Assembly (NCBI RefSeq): GCF_001854885.1
Contig: NZ_MDDV01000013.1
Location: forward strand, 253,855 to 317,854
Reading direction: 5' to 3'
Length of the DNA stretch: 64,000 bases
Origin: Ensifer sp. LCM 4579
GTDB taxonomy: Bacteria; Pseudomonadota; Alphaproteobacteria; Rhizobiales; Rhizobiaceae
Positions 25,575 to 34,253 of the stretch are shown here, piece by piece. A model generated the notes under the pieces. The model saw only the letters and a list, made by a program, of their open reading frames with translations. It searched no databases and was not told the origin of the DNA. The position numbers were made by a program, and so were the translations under genes. The stretch's first letter is position 1; each line of letters begins with the position of its first letter.

Positions 25575-26390
25575 ATGGCGAAAGTAATCGTTGTGACATC
25601 AGGCAAGGGTGGCGTCGGCAAGACGACATCGACCGCCGCGCTCGGTGCGGCGCTGGCGCAGAGAAACGAAAAGACGGTGGTCGTGGACTTTGATGTCGGT
25701 CTGCGCAATCTCGATCTCGTGATGGGCGCCGAACGCCGTGTTGTCTATGACATCGTCAACGTCATCCAGGGCGATGCCAAGCTGCCGCAGGCGCTGATCC
25801 GCGACAAGCGCCTGGAGACACTCTTCCTGTTGCCCGCTTCGCAGACGCGCGACAAGGACGCCTTGACGCCCGAGGGCGTCGAGCGGGTGATGGGTGAACT
25901 CAAGAAGCATTTCGACTGGATCATCTGCGACAGCCCCGCCGGCATCGAACGCGGCGCGACGCTCGCCATGCGCCATGCCGATATCGCCGTTATCGTCACC
26001 AACCCGGAAGTCTCCTCCGTTCGCGATTCCGATCGCATCATCGGCCTGCTAGATGCCAAGACCGAACGGGCCGAGCGCGGCGAGCGGGTGGAGAAGCACC
26101 TCCTGCTCACCCGCTACGACGCAGCCCGGGCCGAGCGGGGCGATATGCTGAAGGTCGAGGACGTTCTCGAGATACTCTCGATACCGCTCATCGGCATCGT
26201 TCCTGAAAGCACGGATGTGCTGCGCGCTTCCAATGTCGGCGCACCGGTCACCCTTGCCGACAGCCGCAGCGCCCCGGCGCTCGCCTATCTCGACGCCGCC
26301 CGCCGTCTCACCGGCGAGACGGTCCCGATGACTATTCCGGGCGAGAAGCGCGGCCTCTTCGGCAAAATATTCGGACGGAGGGCAGCATGA
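25575..26390 (+). CDS. minD: Septum site-determining ATPase MinD
   Basis: 271 residues. Deviant Walker A loop [20 protein letters not shown] at residues 9-28, [15 protein letters not shown] near 40, Walker B-like [14 protein letters not shown] near 118 and the amphipathic membrane-targeting helix [10 protein letters not shown] at the C-terminus. MinD binds the membrane as an ATP dimer, recruits MinC and is displaced by MinE. AGGAGCGGGAAG precedes the ATG. It overlaps minE by ATGA. Confidence 0.98.
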   Translation: MAKVIVVTSGKGGVGKTTSTAALGAALAQRNEKTVVVDFDVGLRNLDLVMGAERRVVYDIVNVIQGDAKLPQALIRDKRLETLFLLPASQTRDKDALTPEGVERVMGELKKHFDWIICDSPAGIERGATLAMRHADIAVIVTNPEVSSVRDSDRIIGLLDAKTERAERGERVEKHLLLTRYDAARAERGDMLKVEDVLEILSIPLIGIVPESTDVLRASNVGAPVTLADSRSAPALAYLDAARRLTGETVPMTIPGEKRGLFGKIFGRRAA

Positions 26391-26647
26391 GCATATTCCG
26401 CTTCTTCAATAAACAAACGTCGGCACCGACGGCGCGAGAGCGACTGCAAGTGCTGCTCGCTCACGAGCGGGCGTCGGTTGGCCACTCCGACCTGGTGGCG
26501 AAGCTCCGGGAAGAGATTCTTGCCGTCATCGCCAAGCATGTCCAGGTGGATGGCGACAAGGTGAGCGTCAAGATGGACCGCGGCGAGAATGTCTCGACGC
26601 TGGAAGTCGACATCGAGATCCCGTTGAAGGCCGTTCGCGCAGCCTGA
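26387..26647 (+). CDS. minE: Cell-division topological factor MinE
   Basis: 86 residues. The MinD-contact/anti-MinCD helix [20 protein letters not shown] occupies residues 11-30, and the topological-specificity domain with [20 protein letters not shown] closes the protein. N-terminal FRFFNKQ is the conserved membrane-targeting start. The ATG overlaps the minD stop (ATGA). A GC-rich hairpin with T-rich tail follows 9 bases after the stop. Confidence 0.97.
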   Translation: MSIFRFFNKQTSAPTARERLQVLLAHERASVGHSDLVAKLREEILAVIAKHVQVDGDKVSVKMDRGENVSTLEVDIEIPLKAVRAA

Positions 26648-26656
26648 GACTTCGAG

Positions 26657-26683
26657 CGGCCGGACAGAGTGCCGGCCGTCTTT
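26657..26683 (+). terminator. Rho-independent terminator of minCDE
   Basis: CGGCCGG and CCGGCCG form a seven-base all-GC stem with an eight-base loop, directly followed by TCTTT, 9 bases past the minE stop. Confidence 0.8.
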
Positions 26684-26704
26684 GCTCGCCCGGAAACGGC
26701 AACA

Positions 26705-27052
26705 TCAAAGGATGCAACTGCACCGCGCCGAGTGGGCGTAGGACGTTAGTTCGGCTCGCCCGCCGCACCCGTCTGCAAGGGACGCGTCGACGGCCGGCAG
26801 GACGTGGTCCGGCCGTTGACGTGCCCAATGGCCAAGTCCGTGCAGGGCAGCCTCCTGGCACGCAATCGAGTCGAGCTGCAGCGTTCGGCGCATGACTTCT
26901 ATCGCCGTCCGGTGCAGGTTATCGCAGTCCGGATCGTCGGGCAGCGCCAGGCAGGGGAAGACGTCCCACCACATATAGCAGACCATATTCAGCGGCTTTG
27001 CGCCGGGTTTGTCGATGTGACCCGCTACCGCGGCGCATCTCGGTGCGAGCAC
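26705..27052 (-). pseudogene. C-terminal remnant of an unrecognised conserved protein
   Basis: An open frame of 115 codons starts at GTG just 10 bases past the LLM gene stop. Its middle is clearly protein-like: GAKPLNMVCYMWWDVFPCL, then LDSIACQEAALHGLGHWARQ. I associate this pattern with the C-terminal end of a longer hypothetical protein that ends in an ALHGLGHW motif. No N-terminal part or ribosome site is visible, so it is probably a 5'-deleted remnant, although a short readthrough product with LLM is possible. Confidence 0.5.
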
Positions 27053-27061
27053 GAACGCGCG

Positions 27062-28084
27062 TCAACGCCAGCCAAGAGCCGGCGCGACGTGGGTGAGGAT
27101 AGATTCGATCACATGCGCGTTGTAGCCCACGCCAAGCTGATTGGGGACCGTCAGGAGAAGCGTATCGGCTTCTGCGATCGCTTCATCCTTCGCCAGTTGC
27201 TCGATGAGGCGGTCCGGCTCAGCGGCGTAGCTGCGACCGAAAATCGCCCGCGTCTTGTCATCGATGAAGCCGATCTTGTCCTCGTCCGGGTTGCCGTGGC
27301 CGAAAAAGGCACGGTCGTGGTCATTGACCAGCGCGAAGATGCTGCGGCTGACGGACACGCGCGGCTCGCGCCCGTGGCCGGCAGCCTTCCAGGCTTCGCG
27401 GAATGCCCGGATCTGATCGGCCTGCTGGACATGAAAGGGAAGGCCGGTCTCGTCGTCCTTGAGCGTGGAACTTTGCAGGTTCATGCCGCGCTTGGCAGCC
27501 CAGACCGCGGTGGCGTTCGAGCCGGCGCCCCACCAGATTCGTTCGCGCAGTCCCGGGGAATGAGGCTCCGGGCGCAGCAGCCCCGGCGGATTGGGAAACA
27601 TCGGTCGGGGATTGGGCTCGGCGAAGCCTTCGCCGCGAAGAAGGTCGAGCAGGACGTCCGCGTGCCGCCGGGCCATGTCGGACTCGTTCTCGCCTTCCGC
27701 GGGCGCGTAGCCGAAGTAGCGCCAGCCGTCGATCACCTGCTCGGGAGATCCGCGGCTGATGCCGAGTTGCAGGCGACCGCCGGCGATCAGATCGGCCGCG
27801 CCCGCGTCCTCCGCCATGTAGAGCGGATTCTCGTAACGCATGTCGATGACCGCCGTACCGATCTCGATGCGGCTCGTTTTCGCGCCGACGGCGGCCAGCA
27901 GAGGGAAGGGTGATGCGAGCTGACGGGCGAAATGGTGCACGCGGAAATAGGCGCCGTCCGCTCCGAGTTCCTCTGCCGCGACAGCGAGGTCGATCGACTG
28001 CAGAAGCGCGTCGGAGGCAGAGCGCGTCTGCGACTTGGGAGAGGGCGTCCAGTGCCCGAACGACAGAAAGCCAATTTTCTTCAT
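27062..28084 (-). CDS. LLM-class flavin-dependent oxidoreductase
   Basis: 340 residues of the luciferase-like monooxygenase family: IGFLSFGHW at the start, AEELGADGAYFRVHHF near residue 38, ENPLYMAEDAGAADLIAGGRLQLGISRGSPEQ near 85 and the C-terminal LLLTVPNQLGVGYNAHVIESIL. Family members use reduced FMN or F420; rhizobia lack F420 so FMNH2 from a partner reductase is likely. No reductase is adjacent. The substrate cannot be assigned. A remnant follows at the 3' end. Confidence 0.88.
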   Translation of the reverse strand: MKKIGFLSFGHWTPSPKSQTRSASDALLQSIDLAVAAEELGADGAYFRVHHFARQLASPFPLLAAVGAKTSRIEIGTAVIDMRYENPLYMAEDAGAADLIAGGRLQLGISRGSPEQVIDGWRYFGYAPAEGENESDMARRHADVLLDLLRGEGFAEPNPRPMFPNPPGLLRPEPHSPGLRERIWWGAGSNATAVWAAKRGMNLQSSTLKDDETGLPFHVQQADQIRAFREAWKAAGHGREPRVSVSRSIFALVNDHDRAFFGHGNPDEDKIGFIDDKTRAIFGRSYAAEPDRLIEQLAKDEAIAEADTLLLTVPNQLGVGYNAHVIESILTHVAPALGWR

Positions 28085-28152
28085 GCTCTACCTGCTCGAT
28101 GGGTTGCCCGCGTCTTGGCACAAATAGTGCCCGGGACACAGAAGTCACTGGT

Positions 28153-29271
28153 CTACTCTTCGAACCGGCCGCCGATCAGCCGGCTCCAATGTTCTCCGGC
28201 AAGCCCGTTGATGAAGCCCTGCGAATGTCGGAAGGCCTCAAGGAGTTGCTCGTCGCGCGTGTGAATGACCGTCGAGGCCGCGTGGACGAAACCGATCCGA
28301 CGTCCCATCATTGCTTCGAGAAGGGCGGGCTGGGTTCTCCCGTTCACGGCCGCGGCGCCGCGTGCGGCGGCATGATCGATCAGACAGTCGAGCACCAAGC
28401 CGGCTTGTCCCGGTAGCGCGAGAACCTGGAGGACTCGGGCAATTCCCCCGGGGCGCATGTGGTAGAAGAAGGCACCGACGGGCGCGCCGGTGCGCGCCTT
28501 GACGACGGCAAAATGGGCGTCGCCATAGTCCGGCTTCTCGGTCGCATCTGCAAGAATGTGGGCGAATTGAGCTCCGGTCCAGGCCGGCTGCACGGCGAAC
28601 TGTCGGGTCAGCAGCGGGAAGAGTTCGGCAAAGCTTTCCCGATCTATATCTGCGACCTGCAGGGTGCCCTTCGTACTCGCCTCCGCCGGCACGGCAGACC
28701 AGCGCAGGTCGCCCCGGGTCATCTTGCCGCGATATCGCCCGTCGAATGCGCGAGCGAGCGGAGCCAGGCTGCGGGCCAGGCGCAGCCGGCGAGTAACGAG
28801 TTCCAGTGTGAAGGCGGCCGGCCGAATGACACGCACCCAATCGAGGCTGTATTGCGGCAGCACCAGGCCACGCAGCCGCGTCCACATTTGCGTCGAAATC
28901 TCGCTGGCGGTCTCGCTGAAGGAAAGGTCCTGCGGGCCGGCAAGAAAGGCTTTCAGGAGCCGGGCGCCGGCCATCGGGTCGCTGTCGCGATCCTCGACCA
29001 TCAGAGACCCGCAGATCGCGGCGCGCAGGCTCCGGCCATTGTGACGCATTGGTAGCGCATTGACCCCGACGAAGCCGGACACCCGGCCTGCATCGTTGAC
29101 GTGCACGAGCGGCGCAATTTCCGGATCTGAGTCGGGGGCCTCCAGGTAGAGGTGGCGTAGATAGGCGGTGAGCGCCTGAGGTGGTGTGTCGTCGCTGTTG
29201 CGGAAGATTTTCTGGAACAGGCCAGCGACGGCGGGGATGTCTTCCGACCTCAGCGGACGGATGTCGCTCAT
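28153..29271 (-). CDS. GNAT-like acyltransferase-fold protein (paralogue A)
   Basis: 372 residues. The N-terminal third is GNAT-like (IRPLRSEDIPAVAGLFQKIFR, then VSGFVGVNALPMRHNG and ICGSLMVEDRDSDPMAGARLL); the second half has another GNAT-like repeat (FAVVKARTGAPVGAFFYHMRPGGIARVLQVL). It ends INGLAGEHWSRLIGG. Paralogue B at 31490 shares start, middle and ending. Its ATG overlaps the stop of the upstream methyltransferase (ATGA). The function is unknown; transfer of an acyl or acetyl group to a polysaccharide or lipid-linked sugar is possible given the neighbouring flippase. Confidence 0.75.
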   Translation of the reverse strand: MSDIRPLRSEDIPAVAGLFQKIFRNSDDTPPQALTAYLRHLYLEAPDSDPEIAPLVHVNDAGRVSGFVGVNALPMRHNGRSLRAAICGSLMVEDRDSDPMAGARLLKAFLAGPQDLSFSETASEISTQMWTRLRGLVLPQYSLDWVRVIRPAAFTLELVTRRLRLARSLAPLARAFDGRYRGKMTRGDLRWSAVPAEASTKGTLQVADIDRESFAELFPLLTRQFAVQPAWTGAQFAHILADATEKPDYGDAHFAVVKARTGAPVGAFFYHMRPGGIARVLQVLALPGQAGLVLDCLIDHAAARGAAAVNGRTQPALLEAMMGRRIGFVHAASTVIHTRDEQLLEAFRHSQGFINGLAGEHWSRLIGGRFEE

Positions 29272-29975
29272 CGATTGCCCTCGACTCCGGCGAGCTTGCA
29301 CGTAATGGCGACGCGCGGCTTGCCCGCCGCGTCCTCGGCAAAGCGCACCGCCTCGTAGGCTTTCGTGCGGGCGAGGAGGGCGGCCGCCTGCCGATCCTGA
29401 CCTTCTCCGAATTCGAAGAGCAGCCAGCCGCCGGGTTTCAGAAAGGCGCCCGCCTCGCGGATCAGCCGTTGGTGGATGGAGATGCCATAGGGGCCGCCGT
29501 CGAAGGCTTCGCGCGGCTCCGTTTCGAGGAGGTGGGCGCTGTCGCCCTCTAGGCGGGCGGTTGATATATAGGGTGGGTTGCAGACGATCATGTCGACCGC
29601 GCCTTCGAGATATTCCCCAGAGAGGGCGGCGAAAAGATCGCCCTGCCGAATGGACACGCGATCCTGGAGCGAGAGGCGCGCGGCATTGCGCCGGGCGAGG
29701 GCGACCGTGCTGTCGGTCAGATCTGCCCCCCAAACCCGCGCCGAAGGAACTTCCGCAGCGATTGCCAAGGCGAGATTGCCGGATCCGCAGCACATGTCGA
29801 CGACTGTTGCCGGCCCCTCTCGGTCTCGCAGGATGGCGACAGCGCTTCTTCCGAGCAGTTCCGTCTCTTCCCGCGGCACGAGCACGTCTGGCGCAAGCTC
29901 GAGCTCGATCTCCATGAACCGGGCAAGGGGCGGTCGGCCTTCGGCGGCGCCGATCTCATTATCGTCCTGCAGCAC
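29268..29975 (-). CDS. HemK/PrmC-like N5-glutamine methyltransferase-family protein
   Basis: 235 residues with SAM motif I VVDMCCGSGNLALAIA near residue 65, VWGADLTDSTVALARRNA near 90 and NPPYIST near 138, the hallmark of the N5-glutamine methylase class. GTG 29975 has AAGGAG five bases upstream; the longer frame to 30080 lacks one. True PrmC is usually about 280 residues and sits by prfA, so this is a divergent homologue. It starts the unit methyltransferase-GNAT paralogue A and is divergent from the flippase; a sugar or cofactor methylation role is possible. Confidence 0.8.
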   Translation of the reverse strand: MLQDDNEIGAAEGRPPLARFMEIELELAPDVLVPREETELLGRSAVAILRDREGPATVVDMCCGSGNLALAIAAEVPSARVWGADLTDSTVALARRNAARLSLQDRVSIRQGDLFAALSGEYLEGAVDMIVCNPPYISTARLEGDSAHLLETEPREAFDGGPYGISIHQRLIREAGAFLKPGGWLLFEFGEGQDRQAAALLARTKAYEAVRFAEDAAGKPRVAITCKLAGVEGNR

Positions 29976-30173
29976 GAATGCTCCTTCGATCGTCGGATGG
30001 TTTCGCGCGGGGACCCTAGCGCAGTGAGGTAAACGGAAGCTGAAATGCAAGTGAGCTGCTCCTGTTAACCGCACAATCACCTCTCAGCGCTAAGTTGCGC
30101 GGCAACCGGCGAAAGCGGGCGGCGAGAAGCCACTCCCACGCTGAGGTATTGCTACCAGTGCAAGGCTGATTGG

Positions 30174-31493
30174 ATGGCTTCGGAAGGCGCGACGGAACCG
30201 AAAGGCTACAGAGCCCTTCTGCCGATGTTTCTCTCCTATGCCGCATCCGGCGGCAGCCTCGTCATCAGTTCTGCGGCGCAGCTCCTTACCTTTGCCATTC
30301 TCGCGCGTTGGCTCGGCGTCGACGAGTTCAGCGTCTTCGTCGCCATAACGGCCGTCGCCAACATCGCCGTGCACCTCTGCGGGCTCGGTTCGATGGAATG
30401 CCTCGTGCGCCGGGTCGCCCGCGACCGGACGATCTATCCCGTGATGCTCGGTCACAACATCATTCTGACGGCCGCCAGCGGTACGGTGTTGATACTCGTG
30501 GGCGCGCTCATTCTGCCCTTCTTCTTCAGCCTGTCGCCGGACCCGGTCACGAACATCGCCATGGTGACGCTGATGCTCGTCACCAATATCCTGCTGGTCC
30601 GGGTGATCGTGCTCGCCGAGCAGATCTTCATCGCCCATTCCGATTTCGCCTCGGCCAATACGGTGGTGGTCGGCTTTGCCGTGGCGCGCACGGCGGCGGC
30701 CGCTCTCGCCTGTATCGTCTTCGACGTGTCGACGGTCGCCGACTGGGCGGTCTGGCAGTTCCTCAGCCATGTCCTCGTCGCACTGCTCTGCCTGCAGGTC
30801 CTCAAGCGCCTCGGAAAACCGCGCTATACCATCGTGAGGGAGGAGCTGCCGCAGGGGCTCTACTTCGCCATCCCCTTCATTCTGCGTGCGCTTCGGCAAA
30901 ATGCGGACCTGCTCGTCCTGAGCCTTGTCACCACCGCCGAGATCGTTTCGAGCTACAGTGTCGCCCGCCGAATGCTGGAGAGCAGCTATCTGTCGGTGGA
31001 GGCGCTCAACCGGCTCATCTATCCCGGCTCTGCCAGGCTGTCGGCTGCGGGGCTGCACCACGCGTTTGAGCGCGTGCTGCGTGTGCTCGCCGCTGCGACG
31101 GTTATCGGCGTTGCGGCAGCGGTAATGGTCTTCCTGGTGGCGCCGGCGCTGCCCTATCTTTTCGGCAGGGAATACGTCTCACTCGTCGGCTTCGTTCGCA
31201 TTCTCTGCTGGGTGGTCGTGCCGCTGGCGATCTGGTCCGTGGCCGTGGAAGCACTGGGCGCCTCCGGCTACCACGCTCCGCGTGCGACGGTGATGGGCCT
31301 TGGCAGCATTGCCGGCGCCGGTCTTGCCGCCTGGGCGAGCTGGTACGCACCGCCGATCGGAACGCTCATCTCGTTCTACGTGATCGAGACTGCCATGGTG
31401 GTCGCTGCCTGGGGCGTATTCCTGCACTTCGTGCGGCGCGACCGCGAGGACGCCGCACGGCGGGTGCTCGTCCCTGGCGAGGCTGGCGCATGA
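30174..31493 (+). CDS. Polysaccharide flippase-type membrane protein (Wzx-like)
   Basis: 439 residues with about 12 hydrophobic segments, the MATE/Wzx-like pattern: GSLVISSAAQLLTFAILARWLGVDEF near residue 24, repeated paired helices and a final segment near 400. Such proteins flip undecaprenyl-linked sugars or lipid-linked intermediates across the inner membrane. ATG 30174 follows GGCTGATTGG, a weak site. The gene overlaps the second GNAT-like gene by ATGA, strongly suggesting a joint function. Confidence 0.82.
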   Translation: MASEGATEPKGYRALLPMFLSYAASGGSLVISSAAQLLTFAILARWLGVDEFSVFVAITAVANIAVHLCGLGSMECLVRRVARDRTIYPVMLGHNIILTAASGTVLILVGALILPFFFSLSPDPVTNIAMVTLMLVTNILLVRVIVLAEQIFIAHSDFASANTVVVGFAVARTAAAALACIVFDVSTVADWAVWQFLSHVLVALLCLQVLKRLGKPRYTIVREELPQGLYFAIPFILRALRQNADLLVLSLVTTAEIVSSYSVARRMLESSYLSVEALNRLIYPGSARLSAAGLHHAFERVLRVLAAATVIGVAAAVMVFLVAPALPYLFGREYVSLVGFVRILCWVVVPLAIWSVAVEALGASGYHAPRATVMGLGSIAGAGLAAWASWYAPPIGTLISFYVIETAMVVAAWGVFLHFVRRDREDAARRVLVPGEAGA

Positions 31494-32638
31494 CGATCGA
31501 GTTGCTGCAAGCGCGGTCCTTCGCGGCTGCGGAAGGCTATAGCGACAGCAAGGCTTCGATCCGCGCCATGGAACGGGCGGACCTGCCGGCCGTTGCAAGA
31601 TTGTTCAACAAGGTCTTCCGCCAGCGGGATCGCGACGCCGGGGACGATCTGATCCGGTATCTGGATGCCGTGTTTTTCGGCAGCCCGCATTATGCACCGG
31701 AACATGGCAGCGTCGTGCATAAGAGTAGCGATGGCCGTATAGACAGTGCCATCCTCTCGGTGCCAATGGAGTTCACCGTACATGAGCGACGCATGGTGGC
31801 CCGCCTTCTCTGCGCCTTCATGGTCGACGGCAGGGCCGGTGCCGCAGGTGCTGCGCGGCTTGCCCGCACAGTGCGGGCGGCGCGGCAGGAGATGTGCTTC
31901 TCCGACAGCTCCTCACCGGTGAGCGCCGATCACTGCACGGCAGGGGGCGGCATCATTCTGCCGATCCAGAGCCTGGAGTGGCGGCGCGCCTTCCGGCCGC
32001 TCGCCGCGGCGGCGTTGCTCGCCGGACGCCAGATGCCACTCCTTGCTTCGGGCCCGGTGATCGTCGCCTTCGGATGGGTCGACCGGGCGCTCCGCCGGTG
32101 GCGGTCTTCGCTCAAAGCCGAATCCATTGCGGGATGCCGCACGGAGGCCGCGAGCCTCGACGCATTCTTCGAGTGCGCCGCGCCAATGCTGGAGCGGTTT
32201 TCGGTTCGTCCAAGCTGGTCGAAGCGCGAATTCGACTGGCTGGTCAGCATCGCCTCGCGGAACCGGAGCCTCGGGACGCTGCAATGCAGGATCGTCCGCT
32301 CCGATAACGGCAGGGCGATTGGCGCTTTCCTCTTTTTCGGAAAGGCAAGGCGGGTTGCCCAGGTGCTCAATATCCTGTGCGAAGCCGGGAGGGAACTCGA
32401 TGTCACCACCGCGATGTTCGCGAGCCTCGATGAGGACGGTTATGCGGTTGCGGCCGGCATGGGACAGCCATTCTTGATGAACGCCATTTCGCGCCAGCGC
32501 TGGCTTTCTTTCCGGCATCGCGGCTACTTCTGCATGGTGACCCGCCATGCGGAAATCAAGGAAGCGGCCCTCGGCAACGACATCTATATCGGCGGGCTTG
32601 CGTCGGAAAGCTGGAGCAGGCTGCTGACCGATTTCTAA
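31490..32638 (+). CDS. GNAT-like acyltransferase-fold protein (paralogue B)
   Basis: 382 residues, homologous along its length to the protein at 28153-29271: IRAMERADLPAVARLFNKVFR at the start, ILSVPMEFTVHERRMVARLLCAFMVD near 85, FLFFGKARRVAQVLNILC near 275 and IGGLASESWSRLL at the end. Its ATG overlaps the flippase stop (ATGA). The gene sits opposite paralogue A across the divergent promoter region. Function unknown; modification of a flippase-linked polysaccharide is the most economical idea. Confidence 0.75.
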   Translation: MTIELLQARSFAAAEGYSDSKASIRAMERADLPAVARLFNKVFRQRDRDAGDDLIRYLDAVFFGSPHYAPEHGSVVHKSSDGRIDSAILSVPMEFTVHERRMVARLLCAFMVDGRAGAAGAARLARTVRAARQEMCFSDSSSPVSADHCTAGGGIILPIQSLEWRRAFRPLAAAALLAGRQMPLLASGPVIVAFGWVDRALRRWRSSLKAESIAGCRTEAASLDAFFECAAPMLERFSVRPSWSKREFDWLVSIASRNRSLGTLQCRIVRSDNGRAIGAFLFFGKARRVAQVLNILCEAGRELDVTTAMFASLDEDGYAVAAGMGQPFLMNAISRQRWLSFRHRGYFCMVTRHAEIKEAALGNDIYIGGLASESWSRLLTDF

Positions 32639-32645
32639 TCGGCTG

Positions 32646-33440
32646 CTATTGCGCCTTGGCCCGCAGCCGGTCGGTCACGGCTTCCATGGCCAGTACCAGC
32701 ACGAAAATGACGAGGATGATGGTCGAGGCGTTCTTGTATTGAAAGAGGTCGAAGGCCACCTTCAGTTCTTGTCCGATGCCGCCGGCACCGACGAGCCCGA
32801 GCACAACGGATGATCGCACCGCCTTTTCCAGCGCGAATTGCGACGTGTTGATCATCGATGGCATGATGTCTGGAATGACCGCACCGGTCAGCACCGAGAA
32901 TCGGCTGGCACCGGATGTGAATAACGCCTCCTGCGGCTGCTTGTCGGAATCCTCGATCGCCTCGGCGAAGAAGCGACCGCAGAAGCCTATCGTATCGATG
33001 AGGATGGTCATGGTGCCGGCCACGGGCCCAAGCCCGATAGAGGCAACGAAGATCAGCGCCCAGACCATGTCCGGCACCGTCCGGAAGAGCGAGATCAGCA
33101 TTTTGAAGACATGCCGCAACGGGCCGAAGGGCGTGAGCGTCCGCGATGCGAACCAGGCGATCGGCAGGCTGAGGAGCACGCCGAAAACCGTGCCGACGAA
33201 GGCGATCTGCAGCGTCTCGACGGTGCGCCACATCACCCTTGTCAGGAAGCCCGTCTCGATGCTCGGTGGCATCATCCGCTCCAGAAGCCCGTACATGCGC
33301 GGTAAGCCGCCGACGAGTTGCGACGGAGAGGGCGAGACCTGACCGACCGATACGATGAAGAGCGCTGCAAGCGCAACCAGGATGGCGAAGGTCGCCGCCG
33401 GGACGCTACGCACTCTGCCGGGTAGCAATCGGTCATGCAT
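32646..33440 (-). CDS. phnE: Phosphonate ABC transporter permease
   Basis: 264 residues with six membrane segments and the PhnE-type EAA region: EALFTSGASRFSVLTGAVIPD near residue 150, then VVLGLVGAGGIGQELK near 195. PhnE forms the channel for PhnC/PhnD import of phosphonates or phosphate. ATG 33440 overlaps the phnC stop (the codon lies inside phnC's last eight bases), showing translational coupling. The frame extends 225 bases further upstream but only as phnC antisense-frame noise. Confidence 0.93.
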   Translation of the reverse strand: MHDRLLPGRVRSVPAATFAILVALAALFIVSVGQVSPSPSQLVGGLPRMYGLLERMMPPSIETGFLTRVMWRTVETLQIAFVGTVFGVLLSLPIAWFASRTLTPFGPLRHVFKMLISLFRTVPDMVWALIFVASIGLGPVAGTMTILIDTIGFCGRFFAEAIEDSDKQPQEALFTSGASRFSVLTGAVIPDIMPSMINTSQFALEKAVRSSVVLGLVGAGGIGQELKVAFDLFQYKNASTIILVIFVLVLAMEAVTDRLRAKAQ

Positions 33441-34182
33441 GGAAGACACCATCGACCTCGTTGCGGCGGACCTCGCTTGCCGGCAGGTCGAAACAGACTC
33501 GTCCGCCCTTGAGCGCGATGACCCGATCGGCAAAATTGACGGCGTGATCCATGTCGTGCGTGGTGAAGACCAAGGTGATGCCCTGCATGCGGACGAGGTC
33601 GCTGAAGACTTCCATGACCTCACGTCCGGCGGTCGGGTCGAGGCTAGCAGCCGGCTCGTCGGCAATCATCAAGGCGGGTTTCCGGATAAGCGCCCGGGCG
33701 ATCGCCACCCGTTGCGCCTGCCCACCGGAAAGCTCGTCCGCCCGCGAATTGGCCTTGGCCGTCAGCTTGACCTGGGCCAGTGCCTCCATGGCCTGTTCGC
33801 GAATCTCCTGCCGGACTATCGCCTGATGCCAGGCCCCCCATCCGTCGGAAAGCCCCAGCTTGCCGTGCACGACGTTGGTCAACACCGACTGGCGCCGCAC
33901 CAGCCCGTGATTTTGGAAAACGAAGCCGACGCGCTGGCGGATACGCTGCAACTGGGTCTTGTTCGGAGAAGCGCGGAAGGTCTCGCCCAGTGTGGCGACC
34001 TCGCCGCTGCAAAAGGGCGTATGTCCAATCAGACATTTCAGCAGTGTCGACTTGCCGGCACCATTCGAGCCGATCAGAGCGATCCGCTCGCCGGCGCCGA
34101 TCCGGATATCGATGCCATCGAGCACGGGCTTGCCGTTCGCATAGCTCTTCTTCAATGCTTCGGTTCGGATGATGTCGGTCAT
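33433..34182 (-). CDS. phnC: Phosphonate ABC transporter ATP-binding protein
   Basis: 249 residues: Walker A GSNGAGKSTLL near residue 38, PhnC-type insertion QLQRIRQRVGFVFQNHGLVRRQSVLTNVVHGKLG near 80, signature LSGGQAQRVAIARAL near 150, Walker B LMIADEPAASLDP and switch His in FTTHDMDHAV. ATG 34182 has GAGGAG eight bases ahead (CGAGGAGCCGTCG). The order phnD-phnC-phnE is the reverse-strand importer operon. Confidence 0.94.
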   Translation of the reverse strand: MTDIIRTEALKKSYANGKPVLDGIDIRIGAGERIALIGSNGAGKSTLLKCLIGHTPFCSGEVATLGETFRASPNKTQLQRIRQRVGFVFQNHGLVRRQSVLTNVVHGKLGLSDGWGAWHQAIVRQEIREQAMEALAQVKLTAKANSRADELSGGQAQRVAIARALIRKPALMIADEPAASLDPTAGREVMEVFSDLVRMQGITLVFTTHDMDHAVNFADRVIALKGGRVCFDLPASEVRRNEVDGVFHA

Positions 34183-34253
34183 CGACGGCTCCTCGCTACG
34201 ACTGGTGGCCGGCGACGAGACGCCGGCCACCGATCAGAGATTGGCAACGAAAG

